Origin: Cardiocondyla obscurior
Lineage: Eukaryota > Arthropoda > Insecta > Hymenoptera > Formicidae
Reading direction: 5' to 3'
Assembly (NCBI RefSeq): GCF_019399895.1
Contig: NC_091864.1
Location: 3,760,001 to 3,824,000, forward strand
DNA: 64,000 nucleotides
The notes under the pieces are model-generated. The model worked only from the letters and a program-made list of their open reading frames with translations. It had not been told where the DNA came from and did not search any database. Shown here piece after piece: positions 1 through 13,505 of the stretch (positions are counted from its first letter, which is position 1; every line of letters starts with the position of its first letter). Both the position numbers and the translations under genes were made by a program.

Positions 1-3000
1 ACTTCGCCAACAACCTAGCTTCCGCGTACTCCATTACCGTCGGGCTAATCGTATTAACAGCACGCCGCATCCCGCTTCGCATTAACATACGTGATATGTA
101 TATACGTAGCGGCCGGACTGATTTCGCGTTGCGAGTCTGCCTCGTTGCACGGCCAATTCCAGGTTAATAATTGAGATCACCAACAGAAACGACGGTAGAC
201 TTGCATCGCAGCAAATAAACAGATTTTTACGCTGCTCCGCGCGAGGAAGGACAACTGCAACAATTTCTGAATTATAAAACGTGTCCCCGCCGCGTTTCTA
301 AAGTAGCTCGAGATTAGTAAATGGACGATTTCTACCAACGTTTCAATAAAACTCTTTCTAAAGATAATCTAAAAGATAATCAATGTTTCAAATTTATTAA
401 AAATAAGAAATTCGATTATTATTGAGAAATAACGAGAAACATCGTTTCACTGTCGTTTAAGAATTTATACTGCACGCTCACGTGTAATATTAAATGTTAT
501 TTTAAATTTGGTTGACCCACGGAATTTGTACAGCTTTCCCCTTAAATCCAACAATATCTCTTACCCGCTTCCGCGCGACTATTATTACGCGGCAGAAATA
601 ATGCTTACATAAATTACCGTCTCTATTAGTGCAAGGCCCGTCGGTTGAAAGAAAGCCCTACTCGTGTCTGAAGAATACAGCTCGTACAAATCCAAATTTC
701 CCAAGAGACCTGAGCGTACGGATGCGTTTTAAACTCTCAAGATTATTATCTCGTGGTTGACAGTCGTCATTTCTTTATTAATTTTTTTTTTTTATTTTTT
801 TTTTATTTCTATCTTTACAAATAATTTGGGGGAATAACAGATTTTCCCTGGATATTTCTATAACGCGTAACTTTTCACATAAATGAGAAAAGGTGAGGAA
901 AAAAAGAAAAAAAAAAATTGTTTTACGCTGCAATTATATTGCCCGACATTTATTTATGTCAACGGCTGTGATGCCCCATCATATAGTAGAAGTAGTACAA
1001 CTACTTAGAAAGCGCAATGCAAAAGCAACGTAACGTTCACTGGCTTTGGCACGATAATGTAAAATTCATTAGCAACAATTATGGCTGTTGCTGTTCACCC
1101 TTGGCTTGAGAATTAAGCGTATTAGTCATGCAATTATGCTACGTATAACGTGGACTGAGAAAACAAACCTGAATCATTTCGCTATTTTCAAATGTCTCGG
1201 TTAATCGACATATTTGACGAGTTAATTAAACGAGCGTAATTAAAAGGAAAATCGATATTTATATAACTTCTCATTTTTTTTTTTTTTCTTCTTGTGTAGA
1301 CATTTTATAAATAAATCTGGTATATTCGGCGCTATCGTTGAAGTAAATAAATATAGTTGGTTGTAGATCTTTTCTATTTTTTTTCCAACGCCTACAGACC
1401 AATTTATTTCTTACGGTTCTCTTATAAATTTGATAGCCTTATTGTTTTCGAAGGACGCTGGACAAGGTTGAAATTTATTCGACGCGTGCACGACGCTTTC
1501 CGAGAGTTATCGCCAGAAATGTCGCTGAAATGCAGCACAGTTTTGTTCTTTTGTAACATGACACACAACAAACCACCAGTCGTCTCAAGTTTCCGCATTC
1601 ACTTCTATAGCATACGCGCAATTCCGAGCTTCCGTTAAATTTCTATCGATCGCAGTAACTCCTTCGTTCCGCAATTTTCCTTCGCAAAAAGGAACAATGG
1701 ACTGTGCGTATAAATTTAATGCTTTTCCGCGATTAATCGCTTAATACCGGCTCACATAAATGCATATGCTCTAATGAGCGAGCCACTTATATTAGCTCGC
1801 TGTACACCGACGGTGCAGGTTTAATAATCCCATAATAGCGAGGATATAAGAGACTTTTACTGAGAAAAAACACTTGCCTTCGATACGATAGCGCCATTAT
1901 GCAATTATAAGGGGGGAAAAAAAAACTGCAGTATCTCAGCAGCATAAAAAAGACGTAATTTCATATAAAATAATCTCCCTGCAAGGTTGTGTTCTCGTCG
2001 TAGTAGGGCATCTCCGAGTAAATTCGCGGGGCTAAATTACTAATTCGGAAAGGACATACGTCTCTATAAATCTATAAGTTAATGTAGAGTTGGAATTGGC
2101 ATTTGTTTCGACAGACGCGAAATCGAAATTCCGTCGAGACGATGCGGGACAAAGTAATCAACCGCTTGAAAATACGGTAAACTTGCCGTTAACTAGAGTG
2201 GCACGCAAGATGTACGGCTATTCTCGCAACATAGTACGAACTCTCGGCGCCGGGGTTATCCAGAAGTCAGCGGACCGTTTGTTAAACTTTACCTGCGATA
2301 TCGCACTTGTGCTCGCAACCCGTATATTTTGCTTTGTCTTCTCTTTTTCCTTTTCTCCACTTGCGCCCCGACTTTAGGTTGCATCCAGCTGGCGCCCACT
2401 CAAACCGCTTATTTGCACCCCGGCGAGATAAAAGTGGCAAATTTAAAAGAGTTATAGACTGCCTTTCGAACGAAATTTGTGGAAAATTACGCGTACGTTT
2501 TCTCCTAATGAAATAGAATTAGTCTTTTTTTTTTTTTTTTTTTTTTTTTTATGGCACCAATCTTTCTCGTGCAAATATAATTATACAGATTGAATGAAAC
2601 AGCCATCAGTTTTATCGTCGCATATATGTTTAATTAAGTCAGTTCGGTAATGGAATAAAAGATTGTCAGCGTAGAACAAATTTACATTCGCGTCTTTGCA
2701 TATATATCACTCTTTTGACCTCTTTTTCTCATTTCACGCTTTTTATTTAACTCTCTTTATCCATATCTTTGAGCGGCGTTATCTCAAAATTATCAGAAAT
2801 TGTCAGAAAAAAAAAAAAAAAAAATTACAATTTACAATAAAACTGTTAACGATCGGGGAAGTTTTACAAACGGGAGTTTCGTATTTCAATACTGTCGCGA
2901 CTTGTCAGAGTCCATGGATTGGCGAAATTAAAATGCACGGCGCCTTTTATTATTCGGCACAAATTAAACGATAAGATTCATAAAATGTCCAGACGAACGC

Positions 3001-6000
3001 GATTACTTATGTAAACCAAAGGAGAAGACAATTTTGCAAGCTGAACGAGCCATTCCGTTTGACGTTCAACCTTTTCTTGAGCGTCAAAGACGCGAGAAGC
3101 CATAATAAAAGGAGCATAGCTCCGAACGCGAGACAGGCTCACCCGCGCATTAACAATAGATCGTCCTCGCTCGGTCTCTCTTTATGGGAGAGCCGTTCAT
3201 CCATCTGGATGGTGCAAAACACGATTCCGTTCTCCGCCGTTACTTTTTCGAGCGACAACGCTCGCGACAGATCTAGCCCGTCCACTCGCGCGCCCTTGGG
3301 AGCGAAACTAATGGTATCCGACGGAAAACGGTCCCTCTTTAATGTACTGACTGTAGAAATCTTACGTTTCCGACGTGGCCACCACTCGCAACTCGTTACT
3401 TACATGTATAATACACGAACGCGACGAGCGGCGTTTCGTGCACGTCTCGCGAGCACTCGGAACTATCGTAAGCGCAAACGGTCGCTCTTCATCCGATCGA
3501 TATGTCGTCACTCGCAATCGCGACAACTTGCCAGGCACTTGCAGACTCCCCGCGACCGCATTCTTCGCCGTAGAATTGAAATTCTCGGGACGTTCCCTAG
3601 AAATGTTTGCGAGCGCGCTAGCTCGAGCCGACCCGACTCGATACAATAACGGTCCTAGTTTATGGCACTGCATGAACGTCCTGCCGTCTCTTATGTAATT
3701 TTCAAGGAATACCCGCTGAAGTAGAGAGAAACGCGAAAAGATTTATTACACTGTCGCGGGACGAGAATTTATTCTTGTCTGGCGAGCACACGTATAAAAA
3801 ATGCCGTCGCTTCCGGCATTACTGCTCGACCGAGCGAGAAAAATGCACACGAGGAATACTGGAAAGTGATACGATAAACGATAACGTGTCTCTCCATGTA
3901 ATTTCTTTTCGTAAGCCAAAGGGAAAACCGTGCGATAGCTGAACCGGCCGACTGCTAAAATTTACTTTCCGTTTTATCGTTCGTGTTCCTTTCGTTTATA
4001 TCAAGTTTTCAAGTTTATAACCGCGCTAATTTTCGAGCGGAATAAATAGTTTCGGTTGCTGAAAATCGTTTTCGTTTTTAAAATCCGTTATGAGGCGACG
4101 GCAACTAGCGAATGCGACTTTAGCGTCGTGTGCGTCGAGTTACACATGTGCCGCATGTATTAGGAATATACCGCGCCGGCCGGTTGCCGAAGACAGTCAA
4201 AGACTGTTCTCCTCGTTCTCTCATCCCTTGCCTCTGTCGCTGCAGAAAACGCTAAATCTGTTCTTCGGTGTACGTTTAATGTATCTTTAACTTTTAGTCG
4301 CGAATATATTTCAGTATTCAACGACATTATTTTTAATTAATTTTTGAAGAGCACCCTGAGATAAAATATAGTTACTTTTAATCTCGGCGATCCAATGTAG
4401 TTGATTGAATCATTATGGAAGTGAAAATGGCCGAGTCAAATATATTTCTGATTAAAAATATTAAAAAGTTATAGACGAAATTTTTCATTAAAAAAAAAAA
4501 AAAAAAGACTCGGAATATTTAATAAAGTTGGTATGGCGAGTGTAAAATTTTCGAAATATTAATTATATTGAAAAAGAAATTTTAATTTACGAAAGATACG
4601 TTCGTAATAACCAAATTGAAAAGCTGTTATTCGAAAAATATGTCCTACTTTTCTTTCAGTACGTACCCCGAATTAAATCGATTTTATTTGCAGCAGTTGA
4701 ATCCAGGAAACGCGACATAACGATTGAGATCGTATTCAGGCACTATTTCAGCCGTGATTACCCTGCTTTGATGAGAACGCGTAATATCATAGTTTAACAT
4801 ATAAATTGGAATTAGTTGGTCAGTTATTGATATCTACCAGACGCGATGTCGATTGATTGATCCTTCTCTTTGTGTTCCAATCGAATAATTTAATATCCCC
4901 TGTGCCTCGAGATAAGACGCAAATTTCCATTACATCGCAATATTCGATCACAATGGGGCATTCAAATAAATCGTTAAATGCGCGAGCGCTGAGTTATTTA
5001 ATTTTTTTTTTTACGCTTGAAAGATTTTTATTTCTTATCTAAAAATGCACGTCATGTTTACAGGAATAATATGTTGCACTCGCTATTAAGAGCACTTGAG
5101 AGACAAGGTTCCCTGATTTAATATGGACGACGTTGCGTTGGTAGAAATTTGAGCGCGCTTCCCTCTCACAATAGCTAATAATTTATAGTGCCCTTATATA
5201 AACATCCAGTGCAGAATTCTCGAGGAGCAGAGAAAAATTTCATTAACCCGACCGCGGATGTTACACGAGTCGAGAAAACCGCGAGTGTTTTCGAGGAACG
5301 AAGAGTTACGTTTGCTTCTTCCAGATCACGAATCTCTTATCTCTAATTCCGATTTGTAACACGAGCGTATCTCTATTTCTTTTTTTTTTTTATTATTATT
5401 ATTATTATTTGACGAGTCGTCTATCGGTTTTACAATGGTAAAAAATTTCGCGCGGTACCAGGCAAAAATCGAACGCCAGAGGTTTAATATCGTAGCGTGT
5501 CGGCTGCGTTGAAGCAGACAAAGTTTTATGAAGTAGAAATTCGATAGGCTCTGGCCCTCGGATCTTTTCTTCTTATACGGGCCACGAAATAGGATAGCTT
5601 CTCATGCGGGGTCGATATATACGGAAAGTGATAGTGGGTTGCACGGTTCTGATACCATCCGGCACCAACGAAAATGTAGTTCTGTATTTCTTTCACGACG
5701 TGGAAGTATCGCGTGGCTCGGGAAGTGCCGGAAGGAACAATTTAATGGTACCACTTTGGTGAAAAACTTGGGGAAAAATCCTTCTATCTAACATAGCTTA
5801 ACCGGGTCAAAACGAACGTATAATTACCCTCCCCCTTAAAAACGAACCCATAAAAAAAAGAAAAACCTCTTTTTTTTTTTCTTTTTTTTTTAATATGAAA
5901 AACTAAATAGTATAAAAATTATTTTTTTATAAGAAGACCTTGAAATGATAAGATACTTATAATTTTGTCAAATATTTTTAAGTTTTAAACGCTTTTTAAT

Positions 6001-6712
6001 TTATTCTTTACTTATTAATATAATTTAATTTTGGATATTGTTACTTTTTGTAAGCTGGACGTTTTTACGATTGCTTGGAGACATCTTTAGCGAAAATAAC
6101 TAATTATTTGCGGTCCTTCAATTGTAGAAAGAGCCGCATTTTTACTTGCAACAGCTGATAAGGCAGCGTGCCCTCTCTGTATCTGTTGCATTTTTTTTAA
6201 TACAAAAATTCTGCTTTTTTTTATGCACGTGAATAATATTTAATTTATGCTACAATTTTATTAACAGATTAAGCTTTTTTTGCTGCATTTTTACGCGTAC
6301 TTGTTGAAGTTAAAAACTGTGTATTGAAATTTTACCTGAAATTTTGTAAACGTAATAATATAATGTATAGCACATATTCGCATTACATGCTTTTGACGTG
6401 TCTTGGCTATCTGAGTAGGTAATGCGCGATAAGAAATAAATATCTTTTTTTTTCTTTTTAATAAAAAAAAAATCTCTACATTACGAAACACACGGTGAAA
6501 ATCAAGACGCATGACGTGACAAGCACGCGTTTTACGTCTTTTTTATATGCAGTATAAATAACTTTAAATAAATAATTTACAACGCATGTGCGTGTAACAC
6601 ACATCGACGCATAAACGCATATACACGATGGTTTTCTAGTTCTAGCAGTCATTAATTAATTATGTAATACCCTTATGTGCACGTTCGGCGTTATTTTTTA
6701 CTTTCCAATTTT
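1..6712. other. Intergenic, no gene supported
   Basis: No open frame here combines a start codon, splice sites and protein-like composition. The stretch is AT-rich with long homopolymers, for example about 26 T from 2525 and T/A-rich tracts near 781-805, 5379-5410 and 5871-5892. Its left part may belong to a gene outside the window. The 3' end of the neighbouring minus-strand gene would run into the right end. Confidence 0.6.
3060..3720. other. GC-richer island, possibly regulatory
   Basis: This part is clearly richer in G+C and CpG than its surroundings. It stays open in several overlapping frames, as expected when AT-rich stop codons become rare. None of the frames begins with a convincing ATG or resembles a protein I know. 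A promoter, enhancer or noncoding first exon is more likely than a coding gene. About 70 bases downstream, at 3792-3822, are a TATAAAAAA-like string and a short hairpin (ATGCCG/CGGCAT). Confidence 0.3.
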
Positions 6713-9700
6713 TTAAGAACGCAAACGACTACCAAATTCAATGCGAGAATCATTATAGTGAAGCGTCGTTTGTATCGGTTCCACATCTTCGTTCTCATTC
6801 TCATTTTCATACTCGTATTCGATTTCTCCGATATCATCCTTTACGTTATTTGGATCCTCGTCGCTCGTAACGTAATCATTCTCATCGGGCACTGTGATTT
6901 GTAGAGGTGACTTTTCGTCGTTTTCTACACTGTAACTTTGCCTATGATGGCTATGGAAATTGATATTCATATTCTGATCTGATTTAGTCTGATTATATTT
7001 TTGCTGTTGATTATCATCGGTCTGCAACCGTATCGTCTGATTATGTTGAATTATCGTATCATTACCATCATCGTTCTTATGATTAAACGGCATCGTTTCG
7101 TCGTTCTCTTTATCTTTTTTCTGTTGTTTCTGTAACTGACCGATGAGACGACTGTTAACGTTACCGGCAGCGGCCAACGCGGCTAATTTTTCAGCGGCTT
7201 CTCTATTGGGAAGCGTCGTATAATATCTCGTCGATATACCGTTGTCGTTCATCACTTTATCGAAATACGCTGCGGGATTATTCTGACGTGCAATTTCTCC
7301 GTATTCATCGAGATTATTTTCAGACTGTTCAAGTACATTTATAGGATATTGAACTTGTTGGTCAGAGTGCACATTGTCATTTATTTCTTTGCGTATGTCC
7401 GACGGTGATTCTGAATTAAGATTATAATCTGCCGCAACACTCTCTGTCGCGTAATTTCTATCGGATAAAATCTGCTGTTGTCGTAATTGCAACTGATTAG
7501 TCTGTTCGTCGTAATTAAAAGAATGCATTTGTGGCTGCGAAAAACTTGCCGAATTTGACTCGAGGATTGGGTCGAGCTGTGGCTGCGGTTGTTGATGCTG
7601 CAGGATGTGCTGCTGATCTAAAATAATTATAATAATTGTACAAATGTAATTTTAATTTTAACATTGATACTCCGTCGCGCCGAAGAATTTACCGAGATAG
7701 AAATTTATCGTCTATTTCGCGCTGTTGAATTTATTTTACGTTATACGATGTGCACTCTACCTGTTCTATATTGTTCGGCGAGGTTGTGCGGCAAGTTATT
7801 TAGTAAATTGTAGAGTTCTAAAGCTGACAACGGTGGCCCTGCCGGAGCGGGATGGCCTACGTGAAGGTCCACTGGCAGGTCCTGTCGCATTACGGTATAC
7901 GGCGTCTGCGAAATGACGGTAGGAGGAAATCCGACGTTTAAAGAACTGTGAAGATTCGTTTGCATCGGCACATTCGACTGACCGAGCTGTACGTTCGGGT
8001 CTAAGTTAACCGGGCGATTTACAAAAAGCTCATTAGGTTGAGGCTGAGGATTATTAATTATAATGGAATACAGCTTCGTCATATCCAAATCTTGCGGCGG
8101 AAAAACGACCGGTTGGGCAGTTTCGCGTTCCTTTAGAGTCACGTCGTTGCTTTCTGTAACTTCATATTGATTACGTTGCGACGGAATAGAGTTGGTCGTT
8201 ACTCTCTTCGGTGATAAACCGTTATTAATAGCGTCTGGTCCAAAAGTGGTCCTCCGAGGATCTGTACAAAAATAATTATCCACGAACAAAGACCCGCGTT
8301 AAAAAGTTTGGAAATCTCGTCAAATTCCGAATGTACGTAATAAATTTATGTACACTAACTTTGTGCGAGATGATAATGGAGATCCGTCGAGTATGATTGG
8401 GGGGGTTCCACGACATTTTCCAAATTAGCACCTGCACCGTATCGTATTAATGGCTTGTCGGCCGGGCTTAAATTGGGTGCCGGAATAGTATGGATAGGTC
8501 CTTTGTCGTCGTCGACACCCCCTCGATGAGTAGACGGCAACGCCACTAGTTCCGGTCTGTATTCCGGGCTGTATTCAGGTATCTTGTTTACAGAATAAAA
8601 TTCTTTAGTGGGAACACGTAGGGGCAAAACTGGTGGACGGTTGTTTAAGGATGCTGCTCGCATCGGAATTTGATTTTTCCAGCCGGTTGGCAAAACCGCA
8701 TTGTACATCGGCCGGCGAATTCTTAAATAAAGATTTAAATTAACGTAATTAGTAATAGAAAAGAGAGAAAAAAAAATATGTGAAAGAAAAAGTAATACTT
8801 GTTTAAAAATTATTACCTATAATTAGCATGGTTGTAAGGTATTCTCTGATGAGGTAAACGACCGCCGATGTGAATCGTATTTCCCATAGATATCCTTTGA
8901 TTAATAGGCCGAGGTTTGTTTAATATCAGCGTAGGAGCGTACAATGGGTTCGGCGGAGGTCTTCTAATCTTATTCTTCGCTTCGGAGATACAGATGCACA
9001 TGGCGAGAAGCCAACAAATCCAACTAATTGTCTACAATTTAGTTTATACAGCGTATTGAATCGATATATTTCCTGTATCATTTCCTCTCAAAAACTTTAA
9101 TAAGAAAACTGAGAAGGTCTGCATTAAATCTCGTTAGTTTCCAAGATGCAAATGAAATCGAAATATCGCACACAGCTTGTGGCTCTTTGGACCGCGTCGC
9201 GGCACCCGTGCATCACGAAACAAATGCGTGTACCCATATCCGTAAAATTGAAGAGAAAATTACGTTACGAATCGTTAGCGCGCACAAATGTAGAACATTG
9301 TGCCACATTGGAGCTCACGAGAAAAGTGAGTATACAATAATGTACGCGTACGCACACATATGCCACTCAAAAATCGAGAAGAAAGCATAACATAATTAAT
9401 GATAAATTTATCTGAGAATCTCTTATCATTTATATATTTGGAAATTATAAATCACTGAATTGATTAATCGGATCAATCGACTAATTACATACTTAATTAA
9501 TAAAGAATAGAAAATATCAAGATACAACGAAAGAATATAATAAATAATATTTCAATCAATCATATCAGTCACCAGTTATAAATTTGTCACGTCAAATTCA
9601 TCATTACGTGACACATCGTTAGTAATAAAACGTTGTAGCATAATAGCGATATACCGATTAAGCTCAATCTCTCGTATAATGAAGGCAACTTTTAATCGAC

Positions 9701-9869
9701 ACGCAACATCAACGGTAAAAAGGTTGTGCGAATCTTAAAACACGAGTATTGCTTTTTTTTTTTTTTTTTTTTTTTTCCCTAACATTCTGAACGAGTTACG
9801 TTTATAGTTCGAGTACTTCAATTAAACAATGTCTAATTTTTGTACAGTATATATGCGTCTCACCTTCAT
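6713..9869 (-). CDS. Secreted Pro/Gln/Asn-rich protein, uncharacterised
   Basis: Five coding exons in transcript order: 9869-9864, 9031-8817, 8721-8360, 8261-7761, 7617-6713. They join in phase to 662 residues. The first coding exon holds only Met-Lys before a strong donor (AAG|GTGAGA). Exon 2 then supplies the hydrophobic core of a signal peptide (TISWICWLLAMCICISEA), so the product should be secreted. The mature protein is basic and Pro-rich at first (IRRPPPNPLYAPTL). Glutamine-rich stretches follow near the start of the last exon (HQQPQPQ), and the tail is acidic and Asn/Glu-rich with EYENENENED. I see no catalytic motif, Cys pattern or membrane segment beyond the signal peptide. The first intron is 832 bases and the rest are about 95 to 145. 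I do not recognise the family. A disordered extracellular, cuticle-associated or propeptide-like protein is possible but unproven. The exon chain is well supported; function is unknown. Confidence 0.78.
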
Positions 9870-11759
9870 AGTAATTTATGCTCTTTTGTTTCGCTGCAAC
9901 TTGCAAGGCTCGCAGTTCCCGCTATGAGATATTATCCGGCCTTCTTTTTTCTCTTCCGTCCTTTCTCAAATGTAAGAACACGATAGAATAACAAATTTGT
10001 TTAACATCGTTTCACCCTCGTTGAATAATTAAATAACTGAATAATTAAATAGTTAAATACGAATTACGCGCACGGCGATTGACTATCGAGGAAGCGCAAC
10101 AGCGTTCTGCAAGCAATTAGGTCATTGTCCTCCATTTATACTCGGAACCGCTACGGTGTCATCCAAGACGAAAACTTGCCTCCTACTCTCGTCAATTCAC
10201 AGCAGTTCACGCTCCAAGATTTCGTTACTCATACCGGAATGCGCGACATTAGTAAAATATTAATATATATTATCGTCTGTCATAACGTGCTATTTTATTT
10301 TATATAATATTTCTGTGTAATCTTTCTACGCAATTCTCTCGCTTAAAAAAAAAAAAAAAAATATATAAAAAGAACAATCTACAGCTGCCAACATTTATAT
10401 TAGCGGCCAAAAGAAATTTTAAACCTTCGTTAATTTAAGGGTTTATTAAGTCTCGAACATAAACCTAGCTGGCGATAATTGCTGAGAACTTTTCAAATTG
10501 ATAATTTGTTTAAAGAGCTTTAGTTCCGTGTATACGTGATAAAGAGCGCGCGTGTAATACGCGCGTGCACTTCAATAGAATCTCACAAGCCATGTGTTTT
10601 CGCTCGTAAAATATGTACGACTGTCGATTTGATCGAACGCGTAATTTGGTCACGCTCTCGCAACGTTTCTCTCCATATTCTCCATGCCGGACTCGCTTGG
10701 GAATACCAGTTGTTGAATGCGCGGTTAAAACTGCTACGCGTCTGCGATCCAGTGACCCATATATAAAGCAGCAAAAAAATGTGATACTCGTAGAACAACG
10801 TGGGTACCGAAAGAAATAAATATGTATAAATCTTTTTTTTTTTTTTTTTTTCCGAGCACATTATTCCAGATCATCCTCTAAGTGCATGCTTGTAAATGTC
10901 GATGTGCGAATTCGTAATTTAATTGCAATCAAGAAATTATTAATATTGATTATTCCAAGACAGATAGATAAACGATTATCGTTCATTTTTGCACTTTACT
11001 TTCTGGACTTTAAAGATACGTGTACTACATATATTACTTATATCTTTTTATAGAGTTTTTATAGTATATGAGAATTATCTTAAATTAAAAGAAAAATTTT
11101 TCTTTAATTTTTTATAATGCTGTTCGTGTAACGGAATTTTTGTCTCTCATTCTGTCTGCGTAACATTTAATTACGTCGCTAGCTGTTCCGTTATTACTGT
11201 ACAACCGATTAAGAGAATTGAGGTTGTATCATATTTAATTATCCCGTTGAGGGGCAATCGAAAAAAGTCGGTTTGATTGAAAAATTTCACTTACTATTGC
11301 TTCGAATATTCGCATCATTGTTTGGTAAGGGTAATATAGTATATGTAATGTAATGTGTAGGCTAGTAATAATTTTGAAAGATATAATTGATTTTAGTACA
11401 TTTTTCACAAGTACAAATTATTAGTTTATGAGATATTTATAATTTTACTTATAAGATATTTATAATTTTAATTCTCTTCCATCTTCTAAAAATTTGCCAA
11501 AATTTAAAATTTAGTATTCGGAATCGTATAGCGATAAGCGTTGCAATACAGATGTCTACGCAAAATTGGAAAGTACTCCATTATGTGATCTTTATTTCCT
11601 TTTTTTTTTTTTTCCTTATTATACATTTGCAAAAACAAAAAGTTACTGCACTTTGTAAAATATATGAGGCAATTTATATGTTATATACGTTAATCTCCTA
11701 TTGATTCGCACAAAATTCATTTTAAATTTTATAAGAAAGTAAAACTTGTAGATAAACTA
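9870..11759. other. Intergenic between two minus-strand genes
   Basis: No coding exon is supported. The right part holds the 3' flank of the methionine aminopeptidase gene; a minus-strand AATAAA (TTTATT at 11591-11596) lies about 165 bases past its stop. The left part should contain the promoter and 5' UTR of the Pro/Gln-rich gene. Homopolymers occur near 9752-9777, 10346-10361 and 10832-10851. Confidence 0.6.
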
Positions 11760-13505
11760 CTACAAATGGTCTGCAAACCATGGCCTATCATTTGTAAATC
11801 GTTTCGTGAGAATGTCACAACCGGTTTCCGTTACTAAAAGCGTATGCTCAAATTGCGCCGACCATTGACCATCCAATGTAACGGCAGTCCAATTGTCGGG
11901 CCATGTTTCGTCCTTCCATGTACCCTGAGATATCATTGGCTCGATTGTGAAGCAATGCCCGGGTTTCATGACACCCACCGCTTTATTTTCTAGAAAGTAA
12001 AGTTGATTTTTTTTTGTAATTAAAAAAAATTTGCTCACTTTCTTATTTTTCGTTATAGAAATCAGTTTAAAAAAAAAGCATACTTACTGGCATAATGTGG
12101 CACGTTCGGCGCGGTATGAAATAAACGATGAATTCCGTGGCCACAATAGCTACGAACCACACTTAAACCGTGAGCTTGAGCATGCTTCTGTATGACGTTA
12201 CCGATTTCTCTGTATTTCTCACCAGGCTTTACAATATCAATAGCCTTGGACAAGCACTCATATGTTACTTGCACTAATTTTTTTACCTCCGGTTTTACAT
12301 TACCCACCAAAAAGGTCTCGTTTAAATCTCCGTGGAAACCATTATGATACACCGTTACGTCCACTACGAAAAAATAGTCAGATGTAATAATATTTCTAGT
12401 GTTTAAAAAAGAGCATAAATGACTTACGATACAATTAACATTGACAAATTAATACCATTACAAATATCGCCATCCTGCAACGGTCGAGTATCAGGTATAC
12501 CGTGACAAATCACTTCATTGACAGAAGTACAACAGCTGGCAGGAAATTGATAGTAATTTAACGGCGATGGATAGCAATCTCTTTCGATACAAGCTTCGTG
12601 CACGACTCTATCAATTTCAGCCGTTGTAACGCCAACGTCGCATGTCTTTGCAGCTTCATCTAAGACTTCTCGACCAAGCTAATTAAAATTAAATTTCAAA
12701 TTAAAAGTTTGCAAACAAAAGAAAATAAGACAAAATATTTTGTATATTTTCTACATGTGCTATATGTGGGTGTGCGTATATATATCGCGTGATACCTTGC
12801 ATGCGACTCTCATGCCTTCAATTTCTTCGTCGTCAAGAATTTTTATCTGCCCAGAACCTTTTACGGCTTGTTCACTGACCGGTATCCCAGCTGGATGTAA
12901 GGCATAGTCAGGCCGAGCAATACGCTCGGGAACCTCTCTACGTTGTTCTTTTTTATACGGTCGTAATTTTCCGGTATAGTTATAAGTTGGCCAAGGATTA
13001 TAAGCGTCGGAAACTTTATTTCCATTTTCTCCCTCTGATTAAGTACAAATGCATGTGTTGCACGTTAAAATTAATAGAACAGCGTAAAAAGTATACACGC
13101 AAAATACTCACTTGCCAGTTGATGAATAACTTTATGCGTTTTCCAACTACTTTTGAAACAATCCTAGAAAAGTTACAATAGCATAACAATTAAATCGTTT
13201 AATTTATATACATATACATATACAACACATCATTCGATAGACGCTAATTATTTGAAAGCAAAGACTCGGTGAAGTACTTAAAAAAAAAACAAATTAATAT
13301 CCACGCTAATAAAAGCACTACGGCAATGAAGTGAAATTCAGGCGAAATGCCAAGATTAACGGAATAAAGGAGCGACGTTATTAACGTGTCTTACTTGGCT
13401 GCAGAAATATGAACCTTGGATACCGATTTTCAAACAAGTTGGACATTGCAAGCTCGCGGTAGCGTTACACCCTGGGGTCTCGCATATTCCAAGTGCTATC
13501 GACAT
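11760..13505 (-). CDS. Metap1: Methionine aminopeptidase 1
   Basis: Removes the initiator methionine from nascent cytosolic proteins when the second residue is small. Six exons in transcript order: 13505-13395, 13163-13112, 13034-12796, 12678-12456, 12363-12088, 11989-11760. They join in phase to 376 residues, close to animal MetAP1. The N-terminus carries the paired zinc-finger region of type 1 enzymes, with CETPGC, CPTC, CSQDC and a following His-rich KTHKVIH (about residues 8-50); it mediates ribosome association in the family. The pita-bread peptidase follows. All five metal ligands are visible: D210 (NVDVTVYHNG), D221 (HGDLNETF), H284 (CGHGIHRLFH), E317 (FTIEPM) and E348 (QFEHTLLVTE). 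H193 (EVICHGIP) matches the conserved substrate-site His. Nothing appears broken. The gene is divergent from tolloid, with about 1.45 kb between start codons. Assignment is very secure. Confidence 0.96.

Noticed and set aside
3059..3698. Overlapping 196-, 107- and 103-codon frames on both strands
   Set aside because: They overlap in several frames of a GC-rich patch, lack convincing ATG starts and look like stop-poor background rather than protein.
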